From positions 1-40,654 of the forward strand of contig JADFMT010000003.1 in the NCBI GenBank assembly GCA_022563755.1: a stretch of DNA of 40,654 bases. The letters run 5' to 3'. The notes below the pieces were generated by a model. It was not told the origin of the DNA. It saw only the letters and a list, made by a program, of their open reading frames with translations, and made no database searches. The DNA is from Patescibacteria group bacterium (GTDB taxonomy: Bacteria; Patescibacteriota; Minisyncoccia; HO2-45-28). How positions within the stretch are numbered: position 1 is the stretch's first letter; each line of letters opens with the position of its first letter. Positions 21,412 through 30,297 of the stretch are shown here, piece by piece. The position numbers and the translations under genes are program-made.

Positions 21412-21961
21412 TGGCTTTTTTATCTAATTCTAAAATGAACGAATACTGGATATCGACTTCTTTGAGTAAATTAGAAATCGGTGACTGGATACGGCTGAAA
21501 AGCGGATTTTTCTCAAGGGTCTCTCTAAAGCGAATCAAGGTGCTTCGGCGCAGAGCATTCCCGGAAATAGAGATACGCGCAGGCCTGGTTTTCTGGGCAC
21601 GCTCGAAAATAAAGCTGTCGATGGTAATGCCCGCGGGTCGGCTATCAATTACGGCTCTAAACTCGGGGGTAATATCAAAACGCTCCTTTTCTTTTGTGCG
21701 AAAAAGGCGAATTTCAGTATTTAACGTTTTAATCGCGGCTTCAATATCTGTAACTTGGGCAAAAATAGAACTTTTACGAATTGAATCCAGCTCACGCGTA
21801 AGTTCGTTCCTTTGAAGAGCGAGTGACAACCAAAGCGGTGCAAGAAGCAAAATATTTGCGAAAATGGTAAATGCAAACAGCGTCCCGAATGTAATGACGA
21901 AACGCTTTATGCGCCCGGCGCGAATGCTTGATTGATGTTCTGGCGGCAGAAGATTGATCAT
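21401..21961 (-). CDS. pilN: Type IV pilus assembly protein PilN
   Basis: A 186-residue bitopic protein beginning with INLLPPE, the conserved cytoplasmic N-terminal motif by which PilN binds the groove of PilM. One transmembrane helix follows (FVITFGTLFAFTIFANILLL), then a coiled coil (about residues 50-95) and a ferredoxin-like domain (ITIDSFIFERAQ, ARISISGNALRRSTLIRFRE). Lies two bases after pilM and overlaps pilO. Complete relative to the family (about 180-220 residues). Confidence 0.9.
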   Translation of the reverse strand: MINLLPPEHQSSIRAGRIKRFVITFGTLFAFTIFANILLLAPLWLSLALQRNELTRELDSIRKSSIFAQVTDIEAAIKTLNTEIRLFRTKEKERFDITPEFRAVIDSRPAGITIDSFIFERAQKTRPARISISGNALRRSTLIRFRETLEKNPLFSRIQSPISNLLKEVDIQYSFILELDKKANAS

Positions 21962-21963
21962 GA

Positions 21964-23082
21964 TTATTCGCCCTCAAGTGCCCGCAAGCCCAACCCAATG
22001 GCTGTACTAAACTCGAGCGATTCGTTTGAGGTAATTTCCGGAATATAGTCTTCAAATGATGCAACGTTCACCCAAGGATTTCCATGCGTCACAGGCAGCT
22101 TTAGTTGTTGAGATAGATACTCTTTAAACCCGATCAGGTTTGCATCTCCGCCCGAAAGGATGATGCCCGATATCTCGGGCGAAGATTTATGAATATGTTC
22201 GGCATGGGTGTTCCAAAAAAGCCGATGGCGTTCAATTTCACTTGCTACTGCCGAGACGATCGGCAGGATTGCATTAAAGACCGCCTCATCTTCCTTGGTT
22301 TTTATCATTCCTTTTTCCTTTTTAATGCGCTCGGCCTCCTTTGGCGTAACCTTGAGTGTTCCCGCAATGGCTTGATCCAAAGATTCCCCTGCAATAGTTA
22401 CGGTTGAGCTGAACCGAACCACCTCCCCCGAGACAATCACAAAACTGGTTCGCGTCTTTCCAAAATCCACGATCATGACCGGGGTATCGGTGCCGCCGGC
22501 CGGAATCAAGGCGCGATTCAAGGATTGCGTCTCCATCGTAAAGGCAATCGGCACTAACCCCGCATCGGTATAAGCCCCTAGGTAACTTTCGACAAGAACC
22601 TTCGGGAACGCGTACACTAAGATATCTACGTGGTCCGGGTTTTGCTCCGTTATTATGGTTTGCCGAGATCGGATTCCTGCAGCAGGCAACATTTCAAAAT
22701 CAAAAATGACCTCTTCCGCAGGCAACGGAATATATTCTTCGAGCACAAGCTCAATTGCTTCTCGAATATTTTGAGACTCCATTTTTGGAAGCTGAATAGC
22801 GCTTACAAACGCCCGTTCCTCTGGTAATGCCGCAACGATGTTACGAATGCCCAACGGTTTAAAGAAAGAGGCCAGAAAAGTTGCCAATTCATCTTGCTCT
22901 TTAATCTGACCGCTTGTGATCAAACCTGGATCTAATTTTTTTTTTCCAAAACGCTTCAAACGAAACCCTTTGCGAGTATTTTTAAATTCAACAAATTTAA
23001 TGGAGCGATCTGAAATGTCAACGCCGATCACTGGAAAATCAATGTAGCGAGGCGGAGGAAACAAATGATAGAAAAAAGACAT
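21964..23082 (-). CDS. pilM: Type IV pilus assembly protein PilM
   Basis: About 372 residues, actin-like ATPase fold (FtsA/PilM superfamily) that sits at the inner face of the membrane and recruits PilN. Phosphate-1 motif VIGVDISDRSIKFVEF, the VAALPEERAFV and MESQNIREAIELVLEEYIPLP blocks typical of PilM, phosphate-2 VMIVDFGKTRTSFV, adenosine motif IILSGGDANLIGFKEYL. The track begins at TTG 23085; ATG 23082 is preferred because a consensus TATAAT sits seven bases before it. First gene of the MNO subcluster. Confidence 0.94.
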   Translation of the reverse strand: MSFFYHLFPPPRYIDFPVIGVDISDRSIKFVEFKNTRKGFRLKRFGKKKLDPGLITSGQIKEQDELATFLASFFKPLGIRNIVAALPEERAFVSAIQLPKMESQNIREAIELVLEEYIPLPAEEVIFDFEMLPAAGIRSRQTIITEQNPDHVDILVYAFPKVLVESYLGAYTDAGLVPIAFTMETQSLNRALIPAGGTDTPVMIVDFGKTRTSFVIVSGEVVRFSSTVTIAGESLDQAIAGTLKVTPKEAERIKKEKGMIKTKEDEAVFNAILPIVSAVASEIERHRLFWNTHAEHIHKSSPEISGIILSGGDANLIGFKEYLSQQLKLPVTHGNPWVNVASFEDYIPEITSNESLEFSTAIGLGLRALEGE

Positions 23083-23089
23083 CAATTTT

Positions 23090-23095
23090 ATTATA
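23090..23095 (-). promoter_or_regulatory. Minus-10 box before pilM
   Basis: TATAAT on the minus strand, seven bases before ATG 23082; no good -35 box is seen. It suggests an internal promoter giving a leaderless pilMNO message. Confidence 0.45.
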
Positions 23096-23121
23096 GCAAA
23101 TACTCAGTTTTAAACTTGTTT

Positions 23122-25014
23122 CTAAGGAATTTCTTGCCATTCCTGGATCTTCCATCCTCCAGAAGGACCAGAAGAAAAGCGGGAATTAATTAATCCTTCC
23201 TCATAGGTAACAGTGGCAGTATTATCAAGACGAAGCGCATAAGCAGTCACCTCGGTAACATTAACTCCGTTATGAATATAAATCAGGGAGTCGCCCGCAT
23301 AAAATATTGCCCCTGTTGCATTGTTATGAAGATCTATAGCGCTATTATGATGAGTACATTCTGAACGCTGAGTTCCTCCAAGACATGTATCAAGTGTGCT
23401 CAACATCATAAGATAACTTCCTTCCTCACCAGAACCATGAAACATTGTGTTATTTTGAAGATGTACCCAGCTATCTGTTAGAATAATGCAGCTCTTGTCT
23501 TCAAAAGAAGCATCGCACTTAACCGTGACACCACCCGCACTATCCATATCAATGTACCCGGTAAAATAGAGCACGCCCGTAACAATTAATGTCTGCTTTT
23601 TTGTCAAAACTAAGTTGCCGTTTATTCTTTTCGGACCTAGAGAAAGCGTTCCATCATCATCAATGACACATTCAGGAACGCCATCATCGCCGCAATTACC
23701 ATTTATGATTCCGCCTAGCTCGGCATCATTTTTCCAATCCTGTATATTACCTTCGGAGATCGGCATATTTTGAATCGACGAATCGGATTGATCAGGGAAA
23801 GCGGTGCCCGGCGTCAAAGGAGAAGAACACGTGGGGCTCGAAGGACTATTTACGAAACTTAAAGAGCTCGCATCAATGGTTTGATAATATGCATCACCAC
23901 ATATTTCACTATTCGTGATCGTGTTTGCGCGTGCATCTCCATGGATGACAACGCCATCCATCAAACTAACGCCGGTGCCTAAGAACGTCTTAAAGGTTAA
24001 ATCTCCCACGATTTGAGTCCAAGGATCATCGTCCCAATCTTCACTGTACTTACCAACGCCATTACCATATCCTTGATTACTGTCTTTGCACCATATCCAA
24101 TACTTATTAGCATTTTGTTTTCCGTCCACAACAATCCAATACGTTACACCGCTGGTAACCGTAGTTGGATCAGAAAACACTACATCAATCCAAGCATAAT
24201 CAGAACCCACTGAACTTTCTGCTAAAATCGCATTTGCAAGATCACTCCCTGCAGGCGAGCCACCACTATCAGCCGTTATTCGCACTCGGGCATTCGATGG
24301 ATTACCTACTTTCTTAATATAAAGGCTCACTTTGGCAAGAGGTTGTGTATCCGATGGTTGAAAACTCTGGGCAAAATCAATCTCTGGATTGACCTGTCCT
24401 ACAATTTGAGCCTGATTACAAACAGTTGAGCGGGCTTGATTATCTTCGGCAATCCCCGTAGCTACCGTGGCATCACCCGTAATCGTAGCGCCAGATCCGC
24501 CTGTAATAGGACCATTGGAATAAATATTGCCAGCTGTACCTCCTGCGCCTTCAATCCTGCTATTATTTCCCATAGCAACGCCTCCTTCGCCAACTTGAGC
24601 TCCGTAAAAGAAAGAAATGCCGGTCCATTCTACAAGCAAAGTTCTTACATTGCGCCTTGCATCAACCTGGAGGCCCTCAACTTCAATATCCCGTGTGTCT
24701 GTTGTCTCGCTTACCGTCGTGGTTGCTACTAACGTTCCTTCTTGGTAGACAACTTCTGACGGCATATTTTTGCCGGATTTTATGCGGTAAATTGCGTCCT
24801 CAAGAGCTCCTTCTGCAAAAATATAGCTTTGTTTGGACTTCTCTAATATCTTTGCGCTTCGTAACTCTATTGCGGCAAAGCCGCTAAACCCTCCTACCAG
24901 GGCCAGAGAAATAAACAAAAAGAAAAGAACCGTAATTAATGCCGCCTGCCCTTTCTGAGCTTGTAGCTTGTAGCTTGTAGCTTGTAGCAACTTTTTATTT
25001 TTAAATATGTTCAT
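23122..25014 (-). CDS. Large PilX-like pilus-cluster surface protein
   Basis: A 630-residue protein. The start KLQAQKGQAALITVLFFLFI is a PilX-type N-terminus: a type III/IV-like hydrophobic helix (about residues 25-50) without the classic G-FTLIE methylation site, then AIELRSAKILEKSKQSYIFAEGALEDAIYRI. The exterior part has a jelly-roll-like domain around residues 200-345 (AKVSLYIKKVGNPSNARVRI; WIDVVFSDPTTVTSGVTYWI) and a second beta-rich region with Cys pairs and many Asn/Gly. It is probably a tip or adhesion component of the pilus. Near its 5' end lies a run of 7-base repeats (CTACAAG) that could shift the frame. No catalytic motif. Confidence 0.8.
   Translation of the reverse strand: MNIFKNKKLLQATSYKLQAQKGQAALITVLFFLFISLALVGGFSGFAAIELRSAKILEKSKQSYIFAEGALEDAIYRIKSGKNMPSEVVYQEGTLVATTTVSETTDTRDIEVEGLQVDARRNVRTLLVEWTGISFFYGAQVGEGGVAMGNNSRIEGAGGTAGNIYSNGPITGGSGATITGDATVATGIAEDNQARSTVCNQAQIVGQVNPEIDFAQSFQPSDTQPLAKVSLYIKKVGNPSNARVRITADSGGSPAGSDLANAILAESSVGSDYAWIDVVFSDPTTVTSGVTYWIVVDGKQNANKYWIWCKDSNQGYGNGVGKYSEDWDDDPWTQIVGDLTFKTFLGTGVSLMDGVVIHGDARANTITNSEICGDAYYQTIDASSLSFVNSPSSPTCSSPLTPGTAFPDQSDSSIQNMPISEGNIQDWKNDAELGGIINGNCGDDGVPECVIDDDGTLSLGPKRINGNLVLTKKQTLIVTGVLYFTGYIDMDSAGGVTVKCDASFEDKSCIILTDSWVHLQNNTMFHGSGEEGSYLMMLSTLDTCLGGTQRSECTHHNSAIDLHNNATGAIFYAGDSLIYIHNGVNVTEVTAYALRLDNTATVTYEEGLINSRFSSGPSGGWKIQEWQEIP
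24957..24991. repeat. Heptamer tandem repeat in the PilX-like gene
   Basis: Four copies of AGCTTGT/TAGCTTG (plus strand) in a row, read on the coding strand as CTACAAG repeats encoding LQATSYKLQA. Because the unit is 7 bases, gain or loss of one unit shifts the frame. Confidence 0.75.
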
Positions 25015-25041
25015 TATTTTCTAATAAGCTAAAAAGCTAGA

Positions 25042-25566
25042 TCAATAGCTTCCCCGTAAAATTACTGTATTAAAAAATGATCGGCTGACTTGGTTTGAAC
25101 CCTTGCCCACCTCAAGGGTTAAACTTATTTTTGCGACCTGGGAATGCGTGGTGATAATTTTAGAGACAATAAACGAAGTCGTTGTTGCCCGAGGTGAAAT
25201 TAAATACTCGATTGGATTCGAGTCTTCTTGTAACACCAGACGACCGCTAGAGACATAGAATTGTTTTATCACGGAAGTTGAATCAGTAGCACTTCTTACC
25301 GTATTTAAGACAAGGCGAGAAGGATTTACATTTAAAATACTAGAGCCATCATTGATGCTTGAGGCAAGACGTATTTCACGCGTGATGCGTTCAAATGCGG
25401 TCTCGCCATCAAGCGTAACCCTTCGCAGAATACTTGCTTTTGTAAAGGCCGAGAACATGATTAGAATCGTATTGATCACTAATACGGAAAGCACTGCAAG
25501 GATCGCAACATAAATGACCGTCTCAATTAAACTGAATCCTTTATGAAAACGAATTCTATCTTTCAT
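25042..25566 (-). CDS. Type IV prepilin-like protein (PilW-like position)
   Basis: A 174-residue prepilin. A short basic leader (MKDRIRFHKG) ends at a class III cleavage site, FSLIETVIYVAILAVLSV, with the +5 Glu that is needed for assembly. The mature part has the N-terminal alpha helix and a beta-rich globular head (SRLVLNTVRSATDSTS; AKISLTLEVGKG). Position after a PilV-like gene suggests PilW (minor pilin that primes the fibre). It shares one base with the preceding stop. The class and processing are clear; the specific name is inference. Confidence 0.88.
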   Translation of the reverse strand: MKDRIRFHKGFSLIETVIYVAILAVLSVLVINTILIMFSAFTKASILRRVTLDGETAFERITREIRLASSINDGSSILNVNPSRLVLNTVRSATDSTSVIKQFYVSSGRLVLQEDSNPIEYLISPRATTTSFIVSKIITTHSQVAKISLTLEVGKGSNQVSRSFFNTVILRGSY

Positions 25567-26045
25567 TATTCAAGAAAAATATTTGTTATATAACTTACCG
25601 CGCTCATGGTACGTTCGTCTCCTCGCTCTTCCCACGTAACTTCTATCTCCATTCTTCTGGTATCAGGGTCACTCGTACCGCTAGATGCGATATTATCAGA
25701 AGTATCACGAAATACTTCGCGTAGGATAAACGTACGGGTAAAGATGCCATCGATCAGTTGCGACGAAATCGTTGCGCTCCACGTTCCCTCTGAAAAAATA
25801 AGGTGATAAGACATGTCTAGGGTTAAAGAAGAAATATTTGCCCATCCATCATCCCGCATCGTCTTTATGGACTCAAATCCTTCTTCAAGTAAAAATCCTC
25901 CGCGCTGACGATCCGATGACTCCAAAACGGCGCGAAAGGCAATGCGGCTGACGGTTGCGAATGCAAAAAGAGAGACTGAGATCAATGTAATAGAAATGAT
26001 GATCTCTATTAACCCGAAACCTCTGGTATGCCCTCTATTGTACAT
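25566..26045 (-). CDS. Type IV prepilin-like protein (PilV-like position)
   Basis: A 159-residue prepilin with leader MYNRGHTRG and cleavage at G followed by FGLIEIIISITLISVSLFAF, with Glu+5 present. The head domain carries EEGFESIKTMRDDGW, a block commonly seen in PilV-type minor pilins, and EVTWEERGDERTMSAVSYI near the end. It overlaps the upstream GspH-like gene by 11 bases and touches the next prepilin, so the three minor prepilins are translationally coupled. Confidence 0.88.
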   Translation of the reverse strand: MYNRGHTRGFGLIEIIISITLISVSLFAFATVSRIAFRAVLESSDRQRGGFLLEEGFESIKTMRDDGWANISSLTLDMSYHLIFSEGTWSATISSQLIDGIFTRTFILREVFRDTSDNIASSGTSDPDTRRMEIEVTWEERGDERTMSAVSYITNIFLE

Positions 26046-26481
26046 AAATCAAACCGCTGGAGTTAATAATGATGGTTTTGGACTCTGAAGGATCGGCTTT
26101 AAGCCGCACGGATACGTCCCCGGACGGATTTGCGTCCCCCGTTAAGCGCTCAAAGACAACATCACTGCCAAGAATATTGATTGCAAATATCTCTACCCTA
26201 TTGGAAAGTATCAGCGTTTTATTATTTGGGGCACCCATCGTAAACGTCGCTCCTTTAAATAATACGCTGTTGGATGTTTCAAAATGAACTCCGAATTGCG
26301 AATCGCCCTCAGAAGAAAGTGTGCGCGACCGTGCTTCACGAACGAGTGTAAAAATTTCATCTACTGCACGATCAAGCTCGCGCGCATCGCGAAACGTTGC
26401 AAAGGCTCCAATAACGATGGCTGAAAGAATAATTAAAACCGCAATGGAGAGAAGTACTTCGAGCGTCGTAAATCCTCTCAT
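26035..26481 (-). CDS. Type IV prepilin, GspH/FimT-like
   Basis: A 148-residue prepilin with a very short leader (MRG) followed by FTTLEVLLSIAVLIILSAIV, with Glu+5. The head contains AVDEIFTLVREARSRTLSSEGDSQFGVHF, the typical GspH/FimT block, and ends in beta strands (VSVRLKADPSESKTIIINSSGLIYVQ). Probably a minor pilin at the tip of the fibre. Lies six bases after a response-regulator gene. Confidence 0.88.
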   Translation of the reverse strand: MRGFTTLEVLLSIAVLIILSAIVIGAFATFRDARELDRAVDEIFTLVREARSRTLSSEGDSQFGVHFETSNSVLFKGATFTMGAPNNKTLILSNRVEIFAINILGSDVVFERLTGDANPSGDVSVRLKADPSESKTIIINSSGLIYVQ

Positions 26482-26487
26482 GTCTCT

Positions 26488-26862
26488 CTAAATAATCTCT
26501 CCTAAAACTTTTTTTATCTTTTTAGTAATATCCTTCAAGTCAAATTGAGCTTTTATCAAAAAATCTTTTGCGCCGAGCGCCTTGGCTCGTTCCACCTCAT
26601 CACGCAGTCCCAGGTTTGAGAGTACGACGACCGGTATGGACGCGAGCGCTTTATCGTCTTTTATTTTTTTTAGAAATTCATACCCATCCATGCCGGGTAA
26701 AATAAGATCAAGAATAATCAGTTCGGGTTTTGATTTCTGAATTTCTTTGAATGCTTTCTCCGCGTCTGGCGCAAAGGAAACTTCGAGTCCTTCTTTTTTT
26801 AGATGATTGACCAGAAGGTCGGCCAAAAATGTATCATCTTCAATAATAAGAATTTTTGCCAT
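26488..26862 (-). CDS. Single-domain response regulator
   Basis: A 124-residue CheY-like receiver with no output domain. Phosphorylation site Asp in LIILDLILPGMDGY, acidic pocket IIEDDTFLADLL, Thr/Ser site VVVLSNLG and Lys in FLIKAQ. It is inserted between pilC and the minor prepilin genes in the pilus cluster and is probably the target of the kinase at 30298-31287, by protein-protein interaction. Confidence 0.93.
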   Translation of the reverse strand: MAKILIIEDDTFLADLLVNHLKKEGLEVSFAPDAEKAFKEIQKSKPELIILDLILPGMDGYEFLKKIKDDKALASIPVVVLSNLGLRDEVERAKALGAKDFLIKAQFDLKDITKKIKKVLGEII

Positions 26863-26902
26863 ATGGGTCTATTCTACAATTATAAAATAAATCTTACCAT
26901 CT

Positions 26903-28117
26903 CTATAATCCCCCGACAACGGAATAGAGAGGCTGGATCATGGAGATTGCAAAAAACCCAACCGCGATTCCAATTACAATCATGAGCACCGGCTCAATAA
27001 TGGTAGAAAGCGCTTTGGTTTCATCCGCGACCTCACTCTCATAAAACGTTGCAAGCCGCAAAAGCATCTCGGACAATTTACCGGTCTCCTCACCCACTGC
27101 AATCATCTCTCCCACCAGAAGCGGATAGAGATTGCTATGACGAATAAATACCGCGGAGATGGGATTCCCTTTCTGAATCTCTTTTTTTGCCTCCTCAAGC
27201 ACTTTCTTAAAGCGGTAATTTTGGATAACGTCTCGGGTGACATCCAGTGCTTCAATAATATCAACCCCAGAGCTGATGAGCGAGGAGAGCGTGCGGCTGG
27301 TACGCGCGGAATTCATTTTTTTTATAATACCGGAGATGACCGGAAAACGCAGAAATAAATTGCCGATCATTTTTTTCCCGCTTTCTCGAGAACCTAAATA
27401 CCACAGCGCTCCAATAAAAAAGATCGCTAAAAAGAAAGCCAAAATCCCGTGATTTAAAAAGAAACTGCTGACGAAAACAATAAAGGCCGTGGTAGGAGGA
27501 AGATCAACCTCCAATTCTTCAAAAGTAACCAAAAGCGTGGGCACCACGTAAATCAGCATAATGATACCGATCATGACCATAGCGACCAGGATGACGGCAG
27601 GATAGATAAAAGCCCCTCGAACTTTGCGGCGAAGATCGTAATCTCTTTCCAATTGTTGACCAACCAGGGTAAGAGCTTCTTCTAATTTACCCGAGGCTTC
27701 TCCTGACTTTACCATCGAGCGAAACAAGGGAGAAAATACTTTTGGATGACTCTCCATTGCTTGAGTGAGCGTGCGTCCTTTGCGGATCTCTGCCCCAAGA
27801 AAAACAAGAACAGAGCTGAATTTTTTGTTCTCGGTTTGTCGCGAAAGAATATCTAAGGCTCGGATTAAAGAGACTCCTGCACCTGCCATCACGGCCAAAT
27901 TCCGCGCAAATACCATTTTCTCCTGCAAGGGAACGCGTTCAAACAAAGAAAGCAATCTCAACCCCGCGCCTTTGACTCTTTCTTTCTTATACGAAACTAA
28001 AAAATACCCTTCTTTTCGCAGCTGCCTGGCTAAATCAAACCGATCTACAGCTTCCCTGCGACTCTCAACTTCCTCTCCGCTTATCTTTTTGGCTTTATAA
28101 ATAAAGGTTGACATCAA
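26903..28117 (-). CDS. pilC: Type IV pilus platform protein PilC
   Basis: A 404-residue inner-membrane protein with two GspF/T2SF domains, each with cytoplasmic helix bundles; transmembrane segments around 170-195, 220-240 and 375-400. Conserved blocks: FARNLAVMAGAGVSLIRAL (domain 1), MVKSGEASGKLEEAL, then RTSRTLSSLISSGVDIIEAL and MIAVGEETGKLSEML (domain 2). It is the platform turned by PilB. Overlaps pilB by four bases (ATGA), and full-length for the family. Confidence 0.96.
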   Translation of the reverse strand: MMSTFIYKAKKISGEEVESRREAVDRFDLARQLRKEGYFLVSYKKERVKGAGLRLLSLFERVPLQEKMVFARNLAVMAGAGVSLIRALDILSRQTENKKFSSVLVFLGAEIRKGRTLTQAMESHPKVFSPLFRSMVKSGEASGKLEEALTLVGQQLERDYDLRRKVRGAFIYPAVILVAMVMIGIIMLIYVVPTLLVTFEELEVDLPPTTAFIVFVSSFFLNHGILAFFLAIFFIGALWYLGSRESGKKMIGNLFLRFPVISGIIKKMNSARTSRTLSSLISSGVDIIEALDVTRDVIQNYRFKKVLEEAKKEIQKGNPISAVFIRHSNLYPLLVGEMIAVGEETGKLSEMLLRLATFYESEVADETKALSTIIEPVLMIVIGIAVGFFAISMIQPLYSVVGGL

Positions 28118-29865
28118 TCCCCAGTCACCCTTAAAATCTCCTCCATTGAAGTAATCCCTCGGGCCGCTTTTACCATTCCGTCTTCAAACATCGTAATCAT
28201 GCCCTCTTTACGACCCTGCTCCTGAATTTCGTCCGAGGTACTGTGTTTCACGGTCATGGATTTGATCGTCTCAGACATCTCTAGTACTTCATGGATGCCA
28301 ATCCGATCGCGGTATCCATCCGGACAGTCAGATGAACTGGAAGGTTGATAAAATTTTACGTTTTTCCAGCTTTCGCCCGCCTTAATAACCTTCTCTTTTC
28401 GCAAAACTTCAAGCAGCCGATCTGCATTTACACCTTTGCCGAGAGAGGCAAGCTCATCCGGGCCCAGGGTGTGAGATTTTTCTTTTGCGCAAAGCCGCCG
28501 GACCAAACGCTGTGCGATAATCAGATTGATGGTGGACGCAATCAGAAACGGCTCCACTTTCATCTCTAAAAGACGCGGCAGGGCACCACCGGCTGAGTTC
28601 GTATGAAGCGTGGATAAGACCAGGTGGCCGGTAAGAGCAGCATTCACCGCTAAAGAAGCGGTCTCATTGTCACGAATCTCACCAACCATAATAATGTCCG
28701 GGTCTTGACGCAGGAGTGAACGAAGACCATTGGCAAAGTTAAAGCCGATATCCGGTTTTACTTGCGACTGATTAATGCGCGCGATTCGATACTCAATCGG
28801 GTCTTCAATGGTTAAAATATTGACTCCCGTAGTATTTAACATCTCCAGAAGAGTATAAAGGGTCGTGGTTTTTCCGCAGCCGGTAGGACCCGTAGCTAAA
28901 ATCATGCCTGTCGGCCTTCGGATGGCGTGCTCAATTCGTTCCAGGCTTTCGCCGTAAAATCCGAGCTCCTCTAGAGTAAATCCTTTGACCGTTTCTGGAA
29001 GAAGACGCAGGACAGCTTTCTCTCCGTCATAGACAGGCAGAATCGAGACCCGAAACGAAATTTTCTCGCCTTCTAAATCGATCCGGAATCGGCCATCTTG
29101 AGGCAGACGGTGTTCATCAAGTTTTAGGCGTGAGAGTACTTTGATGCGCGCAATAATCCCAGGCGCAACCTGACGAGGAAGCACCATGGCATCACGAAGA
29201 ATGCCGTCAATCCGATAGCGAATCACGACTTCTTTTTCAATCGGCTCCACATGAATATCAGAGGCATGCTGAACAATGGCATGACGCAGGAGGGTCTCGA
29301 CAATCCGGATAATGGGCAGTTCCTCTGCAATTTTTTTCAAATCCTCCTCTGGAAGCGCCTCACCAGCTTCTACCGGCGAAGGCTTTATGGCGCCGGTTTC
29401 TTTTTTAATGATCTCGCCAAATTCAGCTTCTAAACTTTTTTGATACTGTCTCAGAACGCTTAAAATCGAATCTCGACTAGTCAAACGCGGCTTAATTTTC
29501 AAATTGGTTTTTTTCTTTATGAATTCAATGGCTTCTAAATCCTCGGGGTCGAGCATGGCCACCTCAAGCGAATTCCCCTCTTTGCGGTAAGCAATGATGT
29601 TGTGGTTGCGGGCGATCGGCTCAGGAATGATACTTAAAATCTCGGGGTCGATTTTCTCTGTCTCTAAATCAACAAACGGAATGCCCAAAATATACCCTTG
29701 CATGCGCCGGAAATCGTCTTCTGAAATCTTTCCTTCTTCAACTAGAACATCGCCGACGTATTTGTTGGCTGTTTGAGCTTTTTTCTCGACCGCCTCCCAA
29801 TCTTTCTCGGTGATCAAATTTGCATCCAGCAAAAAAAGCTTGAGACGCTCTGAATCTATTCTCAT
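28114..29865 (-). CDS. pilB: Type IV pilus extension ATPase PilB
   Basis: A 583-residue hexameric ATPase driving pilus extension. N-terminal MshEN/GspE-N domain (ILGIPFVDLETEKIDPEIL), then the core: Walker A GPTGCGKTTT, Asp box (TIEDPIEYRI), Walker B in DPDIIMVGEIRDNETA, His box (GHLVLSTLHTN). The zinc-binding tetracysteine region is degenerate: only a single Cys before and CPDGYRDRIGIHEVLE after are left. It starts right after the response-regulator stop and overlaps pilC, consistent with one operon. No PilT paralogue occurs in the window. Confidence 0.97.
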   Translation of the reverse strand: MRIDSERLKLFLLDANLITEKDWEAVEKKAQTANKYVGDVLVEEGKISEDDFRRMQGYILGIPFVDLETEKIDPEILSIIPEPIARNHNIIAYRKEGNSLEVAMLDPEDLEAIEFIKKKTNLKIKPRLTSRDSILSVLRQYQKSLEAEFGEIIKKETGAIKPSPVEAGEALPEEDLKKIAEELPIIRIVETLLRHAIVQHASDIHVEPIEKEVVIRYRIDGILRDAMVLPRQVAPGIIARIKVLSRLKLDEHRLPQDGRFRIDLEGEKISFRVSILPVYDGEKAVLRLLPETVKGFTLEELGFYGESLERIEHAIRRPTGMILATGPTGCGKTTTLYTLLEMLNTTGVNILTIEDPIEYRIARINQSQVKPDIGFNFANGLRSLLRQDPDIIMVGEIRDNETASLAVNAALTGHLVLSTLHTNSAGGALPRLLEMKVEPFLIASTINLIIAQRLVRRLCAKEKSHTLGPDELASLGKGVNADRLLEVLRKEKVIKAGESWKNVKFYQPSSSSDCPDGYRDRIGIHEVLEMSETIKSMTVKHSTSDEIQEQGRKEGMITMFEDGMVKAARGITSMEEILRVTGD

Positions 29866-30246
29866 TTATGGGGAGATTAAACTTTCCTTAACTTTCTCTA
29901 CCACCTCCTCCAACGAGTGATCGCTTTTTATCAGATAACACTTGGCGCCCAGCCTCATCATTTTATCAACATCCTGGCTCGACTCCAGATTCGTAAGCAC
30001 CACCACCGGAATCTGTTTTAACTCTTCCCGCTTGGATATCTCCTGCATTACTTCATGTCCGCTTTTTCGCGGAAGGATGATATCCAAAATGATCAGATCT
30101 GGTTTTTCTTCCTCGATCAGTTTAAAGCCCGCATCCCCATCAAGCGCAGATAACACCGCGTATCCCTCTTTTTCAAGTGCCTGGGAAAGCGCTTTTACGA
30201 GTGCCGCGTCGTCCTCTAAAATCAATATTTTTTTGTTATTAGGCAT
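29866..30246 (-). CDS. Single-domain response regulator
   Basis: A 126-residue CheY-like receiver: acidic pair LEDDAALV, phospho-acceptor Asp in LIILDIILPRKSGH, VVVLTNLES with Thr, and YLIKSDHS with the conserved Lys. About half identical by eye to the receiver at 26488-26862. It sits between the sensor kinase (52 bases upstream) and pilB (directly abutting), so it is co-expressed with the pilus motor and is the likely first partner of the kinase. Confidence 0.93.
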   Translation of the reverse strand: MPNNKKILILEDDAALVKALSQALEKEGYAVLSALDGDAGFKLIEEEKPDLIILDIILPRKSGHEVMQEISKREELKQIPVVVLTNLESSQDVDKMMRLGAKCYLIKSDHSLEEVVEKVKESLISP

Positions 30247-30297
30247 GGTTGTGATTTAAATAATTTAACATCGGTGACCTTTTTAATTTTTAATGTA

